From Saccharicrinis sp. (GTDB lineage: Bacteria; Bacteroidota; Bacteroidia; Bacteroidales; Marinilabiliaceae), in NCBI GenBank assembly GCA_024635555.1, contig JAGXIO010000247.1, positions 1 through 34,006 on the forward strand: DNA of 34,006 bases, written 5' to 3'. The notes below the pieces were generated by a model. That model did no database searches, had not been told where the DNA came from, and saw nothing but the letters and a program-made list of their open reading frames with translations. Shown in pieces: positions 1 to 8,655 of this stretch (the first letter of the stretch is position 1; each line of letters begins with the position of its first letter). The position numbers and the translations under genes are program-made.

Positions 1-420
1 CCCCGTGGACAAAAAGATTCGGAGATTATTGCCGGGCATTTAAAAGCCAAAGGTTATATGCCTGATTTAATAATAAGCAGCACAGCCAAGCGGGCTCAAC
101 AAACGGCCCTGCTTTTCGCCAACAATTTTGCTTATCCCAAAGAAAAAATACAAAACGAGCAGTTTATCTACGACGGATACACCACCTCGCAAATGCTTAA
201 ATTTATCGGCAGATGTAGCGATGATATCAACACCATCATTATTTTTGGCCATAATCCCGATATAGCCGGCTTCACCATAAAATTAATAGATGATGATTTA
301 TGGCATTTCCCCACAGGTTGTGCCAGCGTAATTGCGTTTGATGTTGATAGCTGGAAGGATATTGAAGCACGGGCAGGTAAGTTGGAACTGCACGTTTACC
401 CCGGTATGTTGAAGGGGTAA
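1..420 (+). CDS. SixA-type histidine phosphatase, 5'-truncated
   Basis: The frame is open from the first base of the window and ends at the TAA at 418-420, so the gene begins upstream; the ATG at 58 is internal. Visible motifs fit the small histidine phosphatase (phosphoglycerate mutase-like) family, SixA branch: a PDLIISSTAKRAQQTA block that normally follows the N-terminal RHG motif, and a FGHNPDIAGF block carrying the second catalytic His. The catalytic RHG itself lies outside the window. SixA removes phosphate from phosphohistidine, classically on phosphotransfer proteins; the substrate here cannot be told. The gene converges on psd and has no evident link to the pigment cluster. Family call is firm, exact role is not. 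Confidence 0.85.
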   Translation, partial: PRGQKDSEIIAGHLKAKGYMPDLIISSTAKRAQQTALLFANNFAYPKEKIQNEQFIYDGYTTSQMLKFIGRCSDDINTIIIFGHNPDIAGFTIKLIDDDLWHFPTGCASVIAFDVDSWKDIEARAGKLELHVYPGMLKG

Positions 421-507
421 ACAGTAATCAGTTAACAATGAGCAGTTAACAGTGAGTTTACTAGTTTACTGTTTACTGATAACTGTTTACTGATTACTGC
501 TAACTGT
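421..507. repeat. degenerate AT-rich octamer repeats between convergent genes
   Basis: The gap between the two convergent genes is almost wholly made of variants of CAGTTAACA / CTGTTTACTGA. The left half carries them in one orientation (for example CAGTTAACAATGAGCAG) and the right half in the opposite one, so the tract is a loose inverted repeat. It may end transcription from both sides, but I see no clean stem with a T-run, so a terminator is not claimed. Confidence 0.5.
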
Positions 508-1383
508 TTACCTCCCTATATTCTCGCCCATTTTAACTTCTGTTTCAAGGTGTTTTCTGGTATTTTCCAGTAAATCAGCATCAATAGTTACTTTATCTTT
601 TTCAAATATGAGCACAATGGTTGAACCGCCGTAGGCAAAATATCCTTTTTCGCTTCCTTTTTCCACAACAGTGTTGGGCGTGTAGGTTTGTATGATGCTG
701 CCTACCAGAGACGCACCAATTTCGGCCATCAGAACATCACCGTATTCCTCGGTTTTGATGATGTTAAATACCCGGCGGTTTTGACTTAATATTCTAATGC
801 TCTTTTTCATGGCCACTGGCGATACCGAAAAGTATCTTCCCTTCAGCGATTTGCTTTCAGTGGCTATACCGCTAACCGGAAAATGGTAACGGTGATAATC
901 GGTTGGAGCCAATCGCACGATAACCATAGTACCATCTTTATACTTCACGGCCATCATTTCATCCCTTAAAAATTCGTGGAGGGCAAATTCTGATCCTTTG
1001 ATAAAAAACGAAGGCAGATGACTGAGGTTTTGAAATGCCAACAATTTACCATCTGCAGGCGATACGAAGGCATCTCCAATAGGGCGTTTTTCTTTTTTTA
1101 TTTTACGATGAAAAAAATCATTAAAGGTTTTATAACCGCCTTCGTCATGGTAAAGAGAAAGATCGACATTGTGTTTTTTGATGAACTTATTTACATGGAT
1201 GTACGAAAGAGGACTACTCATGAAGTGGCCAACTATGGTAGAAGCAAGCTTTCGCTTTAGCAGCATGTGCAGCGTTATTTTTCCACCAGGTGTATAGTAT
1301 AGCCATCTTAATGCTCCTTTGGCAACTATACGTTCTTTTTTAATTGTATTTGTACTTCTCTCTATATAGTCTATCGATTCCAT
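508..1383 (-). CDS. psd: phosphatidylserine decarboxylase proenzyme
   Basis: This enzyme converts phosphatidylserine to phosphatidylethanolamine at the membrane, using a pyruvoyl cofactor made by self-cleavage. The 291-residue product shows the family landmarks in order: FNDFFHRKI (about 87-95), SPADGK (108-113), the TDYHRYHFPVSG block with its conserved histidines (161-172), and the GGST self-cleavage site (252-255), where the serine becomes the pyruvoyl group. Length suits the single-domain bacterial form. The ATG at 1383 is the first in-frame start. It is divergent from the ammonia-lyase gene across a 251-bp gap and is presumably a housekeeping phospholipid gene rather than part of the pigment cluster. 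Confidence 0.93.
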   Translation of the reverse strand: MESIDYIERSTNTIKKERIVAKGALRWLYYTPGGKITLHMLLKRKLASTIVGHFMSSPLSYIHVNKFIKKHNVDLSLYHDEGGYKTFNDFFHRKIKKEKRPIGDAFVSPADGKLLAFQNLSHLPSFFIKGSEFALHEFLRDEMMAVKYKDGTMVIVRLAPTDYHRYHFPVSGIATESKSLKGRYFSVSPVAMKKSIRILSQNRRVFNIIKTEEYGDVLMAEIGASLVGSIIQTYTPNTVVEKGSEKGYFAYGGSTIVLIFEKDKVTIDADLLENTRKHLETEVKMGENIGR

Positions 1384-1634
1384 CTAATTCTAGTTAATGG
1401 GCTTGCAAAATAATGCTTATTTTTTTAATAAAAGAATACGTTTTATAAGAAAAAGTAATATCAGTTTTTTAAAATGCATAACAGCTAATAATTGCTATTT
1501 TAAATTAATGATGATAGCCTAGATTTCACTAAAGGATTCATCACTTTAAATAGAAGTATTCTATTTAATTTAGGGGGTGGATTTCAATTTATTTTTAGTT
1601 TATTTGCATTTTCTTAAATGGAAATAGAAGGTAT

Positions 1635-3188
1635 ATGATTAGCATATGTAATAGTGTTGATATTGATTTAGATGATGTTCGGCAAATTCTATTTGAAGGA
1701 GATGAAATTTTTCTTGATCAAGAAAGTAGAGATAAGGTAAATGATAGTTATCTGTTTCTTAAAAAGTTTGCCAAAAACAAAGTTATTTATGGTATCAATA
1801 CAGGATTGGGTCCAATGGCTCAGTACCGTATTGATGACGATAAACTTGTTGATTTACAATATAATTTAATAAGAAGTCACTCGGCAGGTGCAGGCAATAA
1901 AATTCCAGATGTATATGTAAAAGCATCTATGCTGGTGCGCATGAAAGCCATTGCGCAGGGATATTCAGGGGTTCATCCATCGTGTGTTGAATTGCTCCAA
2001 ACCTTGATAAATGCGAATATTTATCCTTTTATTCCAGAGCATGGTGGTGTTGGAGCAAGTGGCGATTTGGTTCAGTTAGCGCATCTTGCCCTTGTGTTAA
2101 TTGGTGAAGGGCATGTAACTTATAATAGCGAACTCAGATTAACTAAAGATGTGTTTGCGGAGTTAGATATTAAACCCATAAAAGTTAAATTACGGGAGGG
2201 ATTGTCTTTAATTAACGGGACTTCGGTAATGACGGGCATTGGTTTGGTAAATGTAATCAAATCAAAGCAGCTGATGAAATGGTCATTGGTTGCTTCGGTT
2301 ATGCTTAATGAAGTGGTTATGTCATTCGACGATCACTTTTCGGTTGTGTTAAACTCGGTAAAAAAGCATACAGGGCAAAATAAAATTGCCGGATGGATGA
2401 GGAGTTTACTAAAGGATAGTCATTTGATAGCTCGCCGCGAAGAACATTTTTTTTCGGGCAATGTGGATGAACGCATTTTTAAGCGTAAAGTACAGGAGTA
2501 TTATTCCTTACGATGTGTCCCTCAAATTTTGGGTCCCGTATGTGAAGCTATCGAGTCGGCAGAAAGAGTTGTGTTATGCGAAGCCAATTCGGTTAGTGAC
2601 AACCCTATTGTGGATGTAGATAATGAGAATGTGTATCATGGAGGTAATTTTCATGGCGATTATGTGTCGCTGGAAATGGATAAACTAAAACTAGCGGTAA
2701 CGCGCGTTTCGATGCTGTCAGAACGTCAAACAGCATTTTTGTTCAATAGTAAGATTAATGAGATTTTACCCCCATTTGTTAATTTGGGAACGTTAGGTTT
2801 GAACCTTGGAATGCAGGGAGTGCAGTTTACAGCTACCTCAACAGCAGCAGAAAATCAGACTTTATCCAATTCGATGTATGTGCATAGTATCACTACAAAT
2901 AACGATAACCAGGATATTGTAAGTATGGGCACCAACGCCGCATTGCTTACAAAACGAGTGATTGATAATGCCTACCAAATACAGGCTATCGAAATGATGG
3001 CGTTGTTACAGGCAATAGATTATTTGGATGTGTCGGATAAATTATCATCTTATACAAAAGATATTTATACAAAATTGAGAGCTATAGTTCCTAAGTTTAT
3101 AGAAGATACACCCAAGTATATGGAAATAGCAGATATGTGTGATTATTTATTCAATAGTAATATAGAAATACCACAAGAGAATGATTAA
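1635..3188 (+). CDS. tyrosine ammonia-lyase (HAL/PAL/TAL family)
   Basis: Likely deaminates L-tyrosine to 4-coumarate, the aryl starter for the polyene pigment. The 517-residue product has the Ala141-Ser142-Gly143 triad (HGGVGASGDLVQ) that cyclises to the MIO cofactor, Tyr52 in YGINTGLGP, and the NGTSVMTG and QDIVSMGTN blocks of the family. The substrate-selectivity loop reads LIRSHSAG, with Ser81-His82. This resembles histidine lyases at first sight, but the whole protein is close to what I recall of the Flavobacterium johnsoniae enzyme that prefers tyrosine. Pigment context and lack of hut genes also favour tyrosine. Start is the ATG at 1635, preceded by GAAGG. It is the first gene of the cluster. 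The 251-bp upstream gap should hold its promoter, but no convincing match was found. Confidence 0.88.
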   Translation: MISICNSVDIDLDDVRQILFEGDEIFLDQESRDKVNDSYLFLKKFAKNKVIYGINTGLGPMAQYRIDDDKLVDLQYNLIRSHSAGAGNKIPDVYVKASMLVRMKAIAQGYSGVHPSCVELLQTLINANIYPFIPEHGGVGASGDLVQLAHLALVLIGEGHVTYNSELRLTKDVFAELDIKPIKVKLREGLSLINGTSVMTGIGLVNVIKSKQLMKWSLVASVMLNEVVMSFDDHFSVVLNSVKKHTGQNKIAGWMRSLLKDSHLIARREEHFFSGNVDERIFKRKVQEYYSLRCVPQILGPVCEAIESAERVVLCEANSVSDNPIVDVDNENVYHGGNFHGDYVSLEMDKLKLAVTRVSMLSERQTAFLFNSKINEILPPFVNLGTLGLNLGMQGVQFTATSTAAENQTLSNSMYVHSITTNNDNQDIVSMGTNAALLTKRVIDNAYQIQAIEMMALLQAIDYLDVSDKLSSYTKDIYTKLRAIVPKFIEDTPKYMEIADMCDYLFNSNIEIPQEND

Positions 3189-3325
3189 AAGAGAAAATTC
3201 ATCCGACGCCATAGACTTTGGCTGGCGGCTGTCTGCGTCCCAGTGTTTCTTCCGATTAGGCGGAATAAGTCGTGTTCGTAGTCTATTATCTCTTATCTAT
3301 CAATCTTTTGACTAATTTTAAACAG
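3189..3325. repeat. spacer with bipartite dispersed repeat
   Basis: A non-coding gap between the lyase and ketoreductase genes. Its right part holds GTGTTCGTAGTCT (3272-3284) followed by TATCTCTTATCTATCAATCT (3287-3306). Both elements recur with one mismatch each in the spacer at 24052-24131, some 20 kb away. The left part (3200-3270) is richer in G+C than the flanking genes and shows no reading frame I can name. A GTG at 3272 could extend the ketoreductase frame but lies inside the repeat and was rejected as a start. Confidence 0.55.
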
Positions 3326-4051
3326 ATGAAATATGCTTTAGTTACAGGTGGGTCGCGAGGAATAGGAAAAGCTATTTCGATAAAGCTTGCGCAACAAGGC
3401 TTACATGTACTTATCAATTATCGCTCGGCTCACGACGAGGCTCAAAAAGTAATGGATTATATTATTCAAGAGGGAGGTAGAGCCGAATTATTGCCATTTG
3501 ATGTATCAAGCTCACAGCAAGTTAGTGAGGTGTTGGGAGGCTGGATGAAAAACAATAATCAGCATATCGATGTTCTAATCAACAATGCCGGTGTCACCAG
3601 TGATAACCTCATGGTTTTTATGTCGGATGAGGAGTGGAATAAAGTAATTGCCACCAATCAAAATAGCTTTTTCTATGTGACGCGTCAAGTGCTCGAAGGG
3701 ATGGTTATTAATAAATTTGGACGTATCGTAAGCATCGTTTCCCTTTCCGGACAAAAAGGGCATCCTGGGCAAGTTAATTATTCGGCGTCAAAAGGTGCTA
3801 TTATTGCTGCTAGCAAGTCGTTAGCTATGGAAATAGGTAAGAAAAAGATTACCGTTAATTGCGTAGCCCCGGGTTTTATAAAAACGGATATGATTGATGG
3901 CATCGACGAAAAAGATTGGAAACGACTTATACCGCTCAATCGCTTTGGTACTGCCGAAGAAGTTGCCGGTGTGGTAGGATTTTTGGTGTCCGATGATGCC
4001 TCGTATGTTACCGGCGAAACAATATCGGTTAACGGAGGAATGTATAGTTAA
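3326..4051 (+). CDS. 3-oxoacyl-ACP reductase (FabG-like SDR), polyene ketoreductase
   Basis: A 241-residue short-chain dehydrogenase expected to reduce the 3-keto group of ACP-bound chains with NADPH after each condensation. It shows the TGGSRGIG cofactor motif (7-14), the NNAG motif (86-89), catalytic Ser139 and the YSASK motif with Tyr152 and Lys156, and a typical GGMYS C-terminus. I start it at the ATG at 3326, which places the Rossmann motif at the usual distance from the N-terminus; a GTG at 3272 would add 18 unrelated residues encoded in repeat DNA. It is the only ketoreductase seen in the cluster, so it probably serves every elongation cycle. Sixteen bases separate it from the next gene's ATG. 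Confidence 0.9.
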   Translation: MKYALVTGGSRGIGKAISIKLAQQGLHVLINYRSAHDEAQKVMDYIIQEGGRAELLPFDVSSSQQVSEVLGGWMKNNNQHIDVLINNAGVTSDNLMVFMSDEEWNKVIATNQNSFFYVTRQVLEGMVINKFGRIVSIVSLSGQKGHPGQVNYSASKGAIIAASKSLAMEIGKKKITVNCVAPGFIKTDMIDGIDEKDWKRLIPLNRFGTAEEVAGVVGFLVSDDASYVTGETISVNGGMYS

Positions 4052-4067
4052 TTTTTAGAAAGTGGGT

Positions 4068-5294
4068 ATGAAGAGAAGAGTTGTTATTTCAGGAGTTGGC
4101 ATATATTCCGTACTGGGTAAAAATATTGAAGAGGTTAGCGCATCATTATATAATGGGGCTTCAGGAATTGGCTTAGATGAAGCACGTAAAGAGGTCGGAT
4201 TTCGCTCTATGCTAACCGGTATTTTAGAGCGCCCTAATTTAAAGGAATTGTTGTCGCGCCGTCAGCGTATTGGCCTGCCCGAACAAGGAGAATATGCTTA
4301 TGTTGCTACCCTAGAGGCTTTGAAGAATGCTAAGATAGATATGGATTTCCTTGAAAAGAACGAGGTGGGTATTCTGTACGGAAACGATAGCTCGTCCATT
4401 CCTGTAATAGAGTCTATTGATAGGGTTCGTGAAACTAAAGACACCACACTTTTGGGTTCGGGAGCTATTTTTCAGAGTATGAACTCGACCATAACGATGA
4501 ACTTATCGGTTATTTTCAAACTTCGTGGAATAAACTTTACCATTAGCGGCGCCTGTGCTAGTAGTTCTCATGCGGTAGGTATGGCCTATTTTTTAATAAA
4601 ACATGGCTATCAGGATATTGTACTTTGCGGTGGCGGACAGGAAATCAATCCTGAGTCCATGGGGAGTTTCGATGGTCTTTCGGCCTTCTCCATTCGGCAC
4701 GATGCACCTAAACAAGCTTCACGTCCATTTGATAAAAACCGAGATGGCTTAATACCCAGCGGCGGTGGGGCATCATTGGTTGTTGAGAGCTTAGAATCGG
4801 CATTGAAACGCGGAGCGAATATTATTGCAGAAATTGAAGGCTATGGTTTTTCATCCAACGGCGACCATATTTCTGTGCCCAATGAAATAGGGCCAACACA
4901 GTCCTTAGAGCGCTGTTTAAAAGATGCGAATAAAGCGGCCAAAGATATTGACTATGTAAATGCTCATGCCACATCTACACTTGTTGGCGATACAATGGAA
5001 GCCAGGGCATTAAATACCGTTTTTGGTGCCGCATCAACTCCTATTAGCTCAACAAAATCAATGACAGGGCACGAAATGTGGATGGGTGGAGCCAGTGAGT
5101 TAATATACAGTACTATAATGATGCATAAATCATTTATCGCACCAAATATAAACTTTGAAACACCGGATGAAGATTCGGAAAAATTAAATATAATTAGCAA
5201 AACAACCGAAAAGAAATTAAATAGAATTCTTTCTAATTCCTTTGGGTTTGGAGGTACAAATTCATCAATAATTTTATCAAAATATAACAAATAA
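4068..5294 (+). CDS. beta-ketoacyl-ACP synthase (FabF/FabB-like), copy 1
   Basis: A 408-residue thiolase-fold condensing enzyme with the full Cys-His-His set: Cys163 in SGACASSSH, His300 in NAHATST and His335 in SMTGHEMWMGG, plus the GFGGTN block near the C-terminus. Spacing matches FabB/FabF, so it should be catalytically active in decarboxylative condensation with malonyl-ACP. In the aryl-polyene setting it may be the main elongating ketosynthase or act early on the aryl starter; which of the three active copies does what cannot be read from sequence. I chose the ATG at 4068 over the GTG at 4062 because MKRRVVISGVG is a typical family N-terminus. The ACP gene follows after five bases. Confidence 0.9.
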   Translation: MKRRVVISGVGIYSVLGKNIEEVSASLYNGASGIGLDEARKEVGFRSMLTGILERPNLKELLSRRQRIGLPEQGEYAYVATLEALKNAKIDMDFLEKNEVGILYGNDSSSIPVIESIDRVRETKDTTLLGSGAIFQSMNSTITMNLSVIFKLRGINFTISGACASSSHAVGMAYFLIKHGYQDIVLCGGGQEINPESMGSFDGLSAFSIRHDAPKQASRPFDKNRDGLIPSGGGASLVVESLESALKRGANIIAEIEGYGFSSNGDHISVPNEIGPTQSLERCLKDANKAAKDIDYVNAHATSTLVGDTMEARALNTVFGAASTPISSTKSMTGHEMWMGGASELIYSTIMMHKSFIAPNINFETPDEDSEKLNIISKTTEKKLNRILSNSFGFGGTNSSIILSKYNK

Positions 5295-5299
5295 TAGAT

Positions 5300-5539
5300 A
5301 TGCAAAAGAGTGAAATTAAAGATATCGTAGTAGGATTTTTAATGGATGAATTCGAAATTGAGGAGAATTTAATTGTTGACGATGCTCATTTGATAAATGA
5401 TTTAGGTTTAGAAAGTCTTGATTTTGTTGACATCGTTGTTATTATTGAAAAAGAATTCGGATTTAAAGTGCAACGTGAAGATATGAAGGATATTCGCGTA
5501 TTGAACGACCTTTATAATTATATCGAAAAAAATATGTAA
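5300..5539 (+). CDS. acyl carrier protein 1
   Basis: A 79-residue acidic four-helix carrier protein. The phosphopantetheine attachment serine lies in DLGLESLDFVD (Ser39), the standard ACP signature, followed by an acidic helix (IIEKEFGF). It would carry the aryl starter or growing polyene as a thioester. Its stop codon overlaps the next start as TAATG at 5537-5541, so translation is probably coupled to the LpxL-like acyltransferase. A second, diverged ACP sits at 10751, which suggests separate carriers for different steps (for example loading versus elongation); that division is inference. Confidence 0.93.
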   Translation: MQKSEIKDIVVGFLMDEFEIEENLIVDDAHLINDLGLESLDFVDIVVIIEKEFGFKVQREDMKDIRVLNDLYNYIEKNM

Positions 5540-6432
5540 TGAGCAACTGGACGGGTAAGTCGAGAGGTAATTCTATTGGCTATAAAATTTTTATAGGTCT
5601 GATAAAATTAGATGTACGTTTGGCATACCTGCTCTTAATGCCTGTCTCTTTATTTTTTCTGTTTTTTTCCAACAAAACATCCATCACTTATTTTTATTCC
5701 AAAAGGTTGGGATATGGTAAGTTCAAAACTTACTTGAACATCCATAAAAACTATATTTATCTGGGGAAAGTACTCATCGATAAAATAGCCATCCTATCGG
5801 GACAAAAGAATCAATATACTTTTAATTTTGATGGCGAAGAGCATTTGCATCAAATGGTTGAGGATAAAGAGGGAGGTTTGCTGTTAGGTGCCCACATGGG
5901 TAATTGGGAGGTGGCCGGCGAACTTCTGGAAAGGGTGGATTCCGTTATAAACATACTTATGATGGAAGGAGAGCACCAGAAATTGAAGGAGGTGATGGCA
6001 GATGCGATTGGAGCGAAAAAAGTAAGCATTATTCCTATTAAGGACGATATGTCGCATGTTTTTAGTGTGATAGAAGCGTTTAAAAACAAAGAAATTGTGG
6101 CCATGCATGGCGATAGATTTATGGAAGGCAACCAAACTTTGTCGTTCGATTTTTTAGGTGCACAAGCAAGCTTTCCCATTGGCCCGATGATGTTAGCTGG
6201 CAAGTATAAAATACCTGTCAGCTTTGTTTTTAGTGTGAAGGAAACAAATAAGCATTATCATTTTTTTGCCACCAAAGGAAAAGTATATCCAATCGACAGG
6301 AATCCTGTGCTTAGGGATGAATCATTAAAGGTGATGTTAAACGATTATGTTGCTCACCTCGAAGAAAAAGTATTGAGCTATCCATTGCAATGGTTCAACT
6401 ATCATAAATTTTGGAATAACGAAAAACAATAA
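5539..6432 (+). CDS. LpxL/HtrB-like lipid acyltransferase
   Basis: A 297-residue membrane acyltransferase of the lipid A late acyltransferase family. It has an N-terminal hydrophobic segment (about 26-44, LAYLLLMPVSLFFLFF) and the catalytic HX4E motif HMGNWE (His119, Glu124) inside LLGAHMGNWEVAG; a later HGDRFMEG block fits the second family motif. Members normally move an acyl chain from ACP to a glycolipid. Translationally coupled behind an ACP in a pigment cluster, it probably transfers the finished aryl-polyenoyl chain to a lipid acceptor at the inner membrane rather than working on lipid A. Such enzymes are regular members of aryl-polyene clusters. Acceptor unknown. Confidence 0.87.
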   Translation: MSNWTGKSRGNSIGYKIFIGLIKLDVRLAYLLLMPVSLFFLFFSNKTSITYFYSKRLGYGKFKTYLNIHKNYIYLGKVLIDKIAILSGQKNQYTFNFDGEEHLHQMVEDKEGGLLLGAHMGNWEVAGELLERVDSVINILMMEGEHQKLKEVMADAIGAKKVSIIPIKDDMSHVFSVIEAFKNKEIVAMHGDRFMEGNQTLSFDFLGAQASFPIGPMMLAGKYKIPVSFVFSVKETNKHYHFFATKGKVYPIDRNPVLRDESLKVMLNDYVAHLEEKVLSYPLQWFNYHKFWNNEKQ

Positions 6433-6437
6433 GGTAC

Positions 6438-7505
6438 ATGTCGGTAAGTTATGGTAACGATGATAAAACTGCCCTACAGGCAAAATTTGATGCGCAAAAA
6501 ATAGCATTTGCCCCCATCATGTTTCAGGCAGCGCTTTCCCTACGTAATTTGGGAATTCTCGAACTGGTTAAAAATAAGCGCAAGGGCGTAAAAATTGAAG
6601 ATGTCGCTAAAGAGCTTAATCTATCCGTTTACGGAGTTAAGGTTTTGTTGGAAGCTGGCCTAAGTTTGGAAATGGTTAAGGTTGAAAACGACCTGTATAA
6701 AATTACCAAAACAGGTTGGTATATTTTATGCGACCAACTCACGCGAGTAAACATGGATTTTACACAGGATGTAAATTACCAAGGTGTTTATACGCTCGAA
6801 GACTCGGTAAAAGAAGGAAAACCAACCGGATTAAAAGTATTTGGCGAGTGGCCAACTGTTTATGAGGGATTGGCACATTTACCACAAAAAGCAAAAGAAA
6901 GCTGGTTTGCCTTCGACCATTATTACTCCGATTATGCTTTCCCAGAAGTGTTGCCCATTGTGTTTAAGAATAACCCTAAACAAATTTTGGATGTGGGTGG
7001 CAATACCGGAAAATTTTCTATTCAATGTGCCAGTTATAACCCCGATGTAAAAGTAACCATACTTGATTTGCCGGGGCAATTGAACGTGGCCGAACAAAAT
7101 ATCGAAGAAAATGGATTTAGCGATAGGGTAGATGGTCATCCTATCAACCTATTGGATCATTCAAAGGCTTTCCCAAAGGGTGCGGATATAGTTTGGATGA
7201 GTCAGTTTTTGGATTGCTTTTCGCAGGAAGATGTGCTGCAATTGTTGAAGCGTTCCAATGAGGCAATCAACCCCAATGGGAGGGTTTACATCCTAGAAAC
7301 ATACTGGGACAATCAGGAATTTCCAGCGTCGACCTATAGCTTGCATGCTACTTCACTTTATTTTACCAACATAGCCAATGGTTGTAGTCAGATGTATCAT
7401 ACGCAGGACATGCTTAACCTAATAGAAAAGGCAGGTCTGGAAGTAGAAGAAACCGTCGAAAATATTGGGGTGAGCCATACCTTGCTTATCTGTAAAAAGA
7501 AGTAG
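6438..7505 (+). CDS. SAM-dependent methyltransferase (O-methyltransferase_2 fold)
   Basis: A 355-residue protein with an N-terminal winged-helix dimerisation domain (about 20-100) and a C-terminal Rossmann methyltransferase domain. SAM-binding motif I is LDVGGNTGKF (near 183-192), and the acidic motif II ends ILDLPGQL. In plant-type O-methyltransferases a catalytic His sits in an LHDW block; here the aligned stretch reads QFLDCFSQED, with Asp in that place. This may mean carbon methylation, which would suit the ring C-methyl of aryl polyenes and flexirubins. That assignment is inference from family and context. Five bases after the acyltransferase and six before the dehydratase gene, so clearly in the same operon. 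Confidence 0.86.
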   Translation: MSVSYGNDDKTALQAKFDAQKIAFAPIMFQAALSLRNLGILELVKNKRKGVKIEDVAKELNLSVYGVKVLLEAGLSLEMVKVENDLYKITKTGWYILCDQLTRVNMDFTQDVNYQGVYTLEDSVKEGKPTGLKVFGEWPTVYEGLAHLPQKAKESWFAFDHYYSDYAFPEVLPIVFKNNPKQILDVGGNTGKFSIQCASYNPDVKVTILDLPGQLNVAEQNIEENGFSDRVDGHPINLLDHSKAFPKGADIVWMSQFLDCFSQEDVLQLLKRSNEAINPNGRVYILETYWDNQEFPASTYSLHATSLYFTNIANGCSQMYHTQDMLNLIEKAGLEVEETVENIGVSHTLLICKKK

Positions 7506-7511
7506 TTTGTT

Positions 7512-7928
7512 ATGATAAAATGGCCGATAGACGAATTAATTCCACAAAAATACCCTTTTGTATTTGTTGATGAGGTTGTGTCGTTTAATGAAACAGAAAT
7601 AAGTACACGTTTCGAAGTTAAAAGCAATGCTACACTCGTTTCGGAAGGTAAACTGCAGGAAGCCGCATTAATTGAAAACATGGCACAAACAGCCGCTGCT
7701 TTGGAGGGGTGCAACGCAAAAATGAGAAGTAGCGTGGTTAAAGTCGGTTTTATCGGTTCAGTTAAAAACCTCGAAATATTGAAAACTGCAATGATTGGTC
7801 AAATACTGGAAACTAAGCTTAAAATAATTACCAATGTCTTAGGCGTTAATATAGCTGAAGGTAAAGTGTTTGTGAACGATGAGTTAATTGCACACTGTAC
7901 AATCAATATATTTTTAAAGGAAGAGTAA
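7512..7928 (+). CDS. hot-dog dehydratase, ApeP-like
   Basis: A 138-residue single hot-dog protein related to FabZ and to the aryl-polyene dehydratase ApeP. The LIPQKYPFVFVDEV N-terminal block corresponds to the LPHRYPFLLVDRV signature of FabZ, and ALIENMAQTAAA carries Glu55 at the position of the catalytic acid. The loop that in FabZ reads GHFPG and supplies the catalytic His is replaced by SEGKLQE, so the histidine is missing. The other dehydratase of this cluster, at 15613, has the opposite pattern. Presumed role: dehydration of 3-hydroxyacyl-ACP to make the conjugated double bonds, perhaps only together with its partner. Start ATG at 7512. Confidence 0.82.
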   Translation: MIKWPIDELIPQKYPFVFVDEVVSFNETEISTRFEVKSNATLVSEGKLQEAALIENMAQTAAALEGCNAKMRSSVVKVGFIGSVKNLEILKTAMIGQILETKLKIITNVLGVNIAEGKVFVNDELIAHCTINIFLKEE

Positions 7929-8004
7929 GTTGTCGGATTTATAATGGGCTGAAAGCCTGATCTGTCATATAATTATTCAATTAGGTTTAATCTAGTTTTT
8001 AAAA

Positions 8005-8625
8005 ATGAATGATATGAAAAAATTATTTATTCTTTTAGTATTCGTTTTTGCACTTCCAAAAGCTCAAGCACAATTGAATTCTGAACCCCTAAAAGATAAC
8101 GCGAAGCCTTATTATTGGTTTGGAATAGATTATTCTAATGTAAAAATTATAGATTGCATCAGTACTTTAATCACTTATGAGGACTCTTGCCTTATACGAG
8201 ATAAATATTTTAAGGCTTGGAATAATCTCACGGTAAGTGAACGCAAAAAATATAGCGTTGAAAAAATGTTGAGGATGGATACCGTTATTTATGATGTGAA
8301 GTATATTAATCGGTTAAATGCTGAAATTCCAATCACCAATCTTTATGCAGAAGATTCCCAAACATTATCAGATAGCACTATCAAACAGGCTTTAATGGCT
8401 TATGATTTTGAACAAAAGTCAGGTGTTGGAGTGATGTTGGTTGCTGAATATATGAATAAAACACGTGTAGAAGCATCCCATGTTTTATTAATTTTCAATA
8501 TCGAAAATAGAGAAATTCTTACTCAGAAACGTTTTACTACACCTCCTGCAGGTATGGGTTTTCGAAATTATTGGGCTGGTTCCTTCTACAAAATATTTAG
8601 ACAGGTTTCAGCCCAAGGATATTAA
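8005..8625 (+). CDS. secreted protein of unknown function
   Basis: I do not recognise this 206-residue protein. A signal peptide is clear: MKKLFILLVFVFALPKAQAQ with a likely cut after AQA, so the mature part is periplasmic or outer-membrane associated. An in-frame ATG at 8014 would give a cleaner signal peptide and is equally possible. The mature protein has no lipobox, no cysteine pairs of note, and ends in a GFRNYWAGSFYKIFRQV block rich in aromatics. It sits between the dehydratase and thioesterase genes on the same strand, so it is likely cotranscribed and may help pigment placement at the envelope; that is guesswork from position. The 76-bp gap upstream holds a small GGGCTGAAAGCC hairpin. 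Confidence 0.7.
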   Translation: MNDMKKLFILLVFVFALPKAQAQLNSEPLKDNAKPYYWFGIDYSNVKIIDCISTLITYEDSCLIRDKYFKAWNNLTVSERKKYSVEKMLRMDTVIYDVKYINRLNAEIPITNLYAEDSQTLSDSTIKQALMAYDFEQKSGVGVMLVAEYMNKTRVEASHVLLIFNIENREILTQKRFTTPPAGMGFRNYWAGSFYKIFRQVSAQGY

Positions 8626-8655
8626 TTTTTAAAGAATTAAGTTAACACGCTAACG

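Noticed and set aside
1635-3188. Histidine ammonia-lyase of histidine breakdown.
   Set aside because: The Ser-His pair in the selectivity loop fits that idea, but overall similarity to a known tyrosine-preferring Flavobacterium enzyme, the pigment context and absence of hut genes favour tyrosine.
3272-3325. GTG start adding 18 residues to the ketoreductase.
   Set aside because: The extension is encoded by the dispersed repeat and pushes the Rossmann motif away from its usual N-terminal position.
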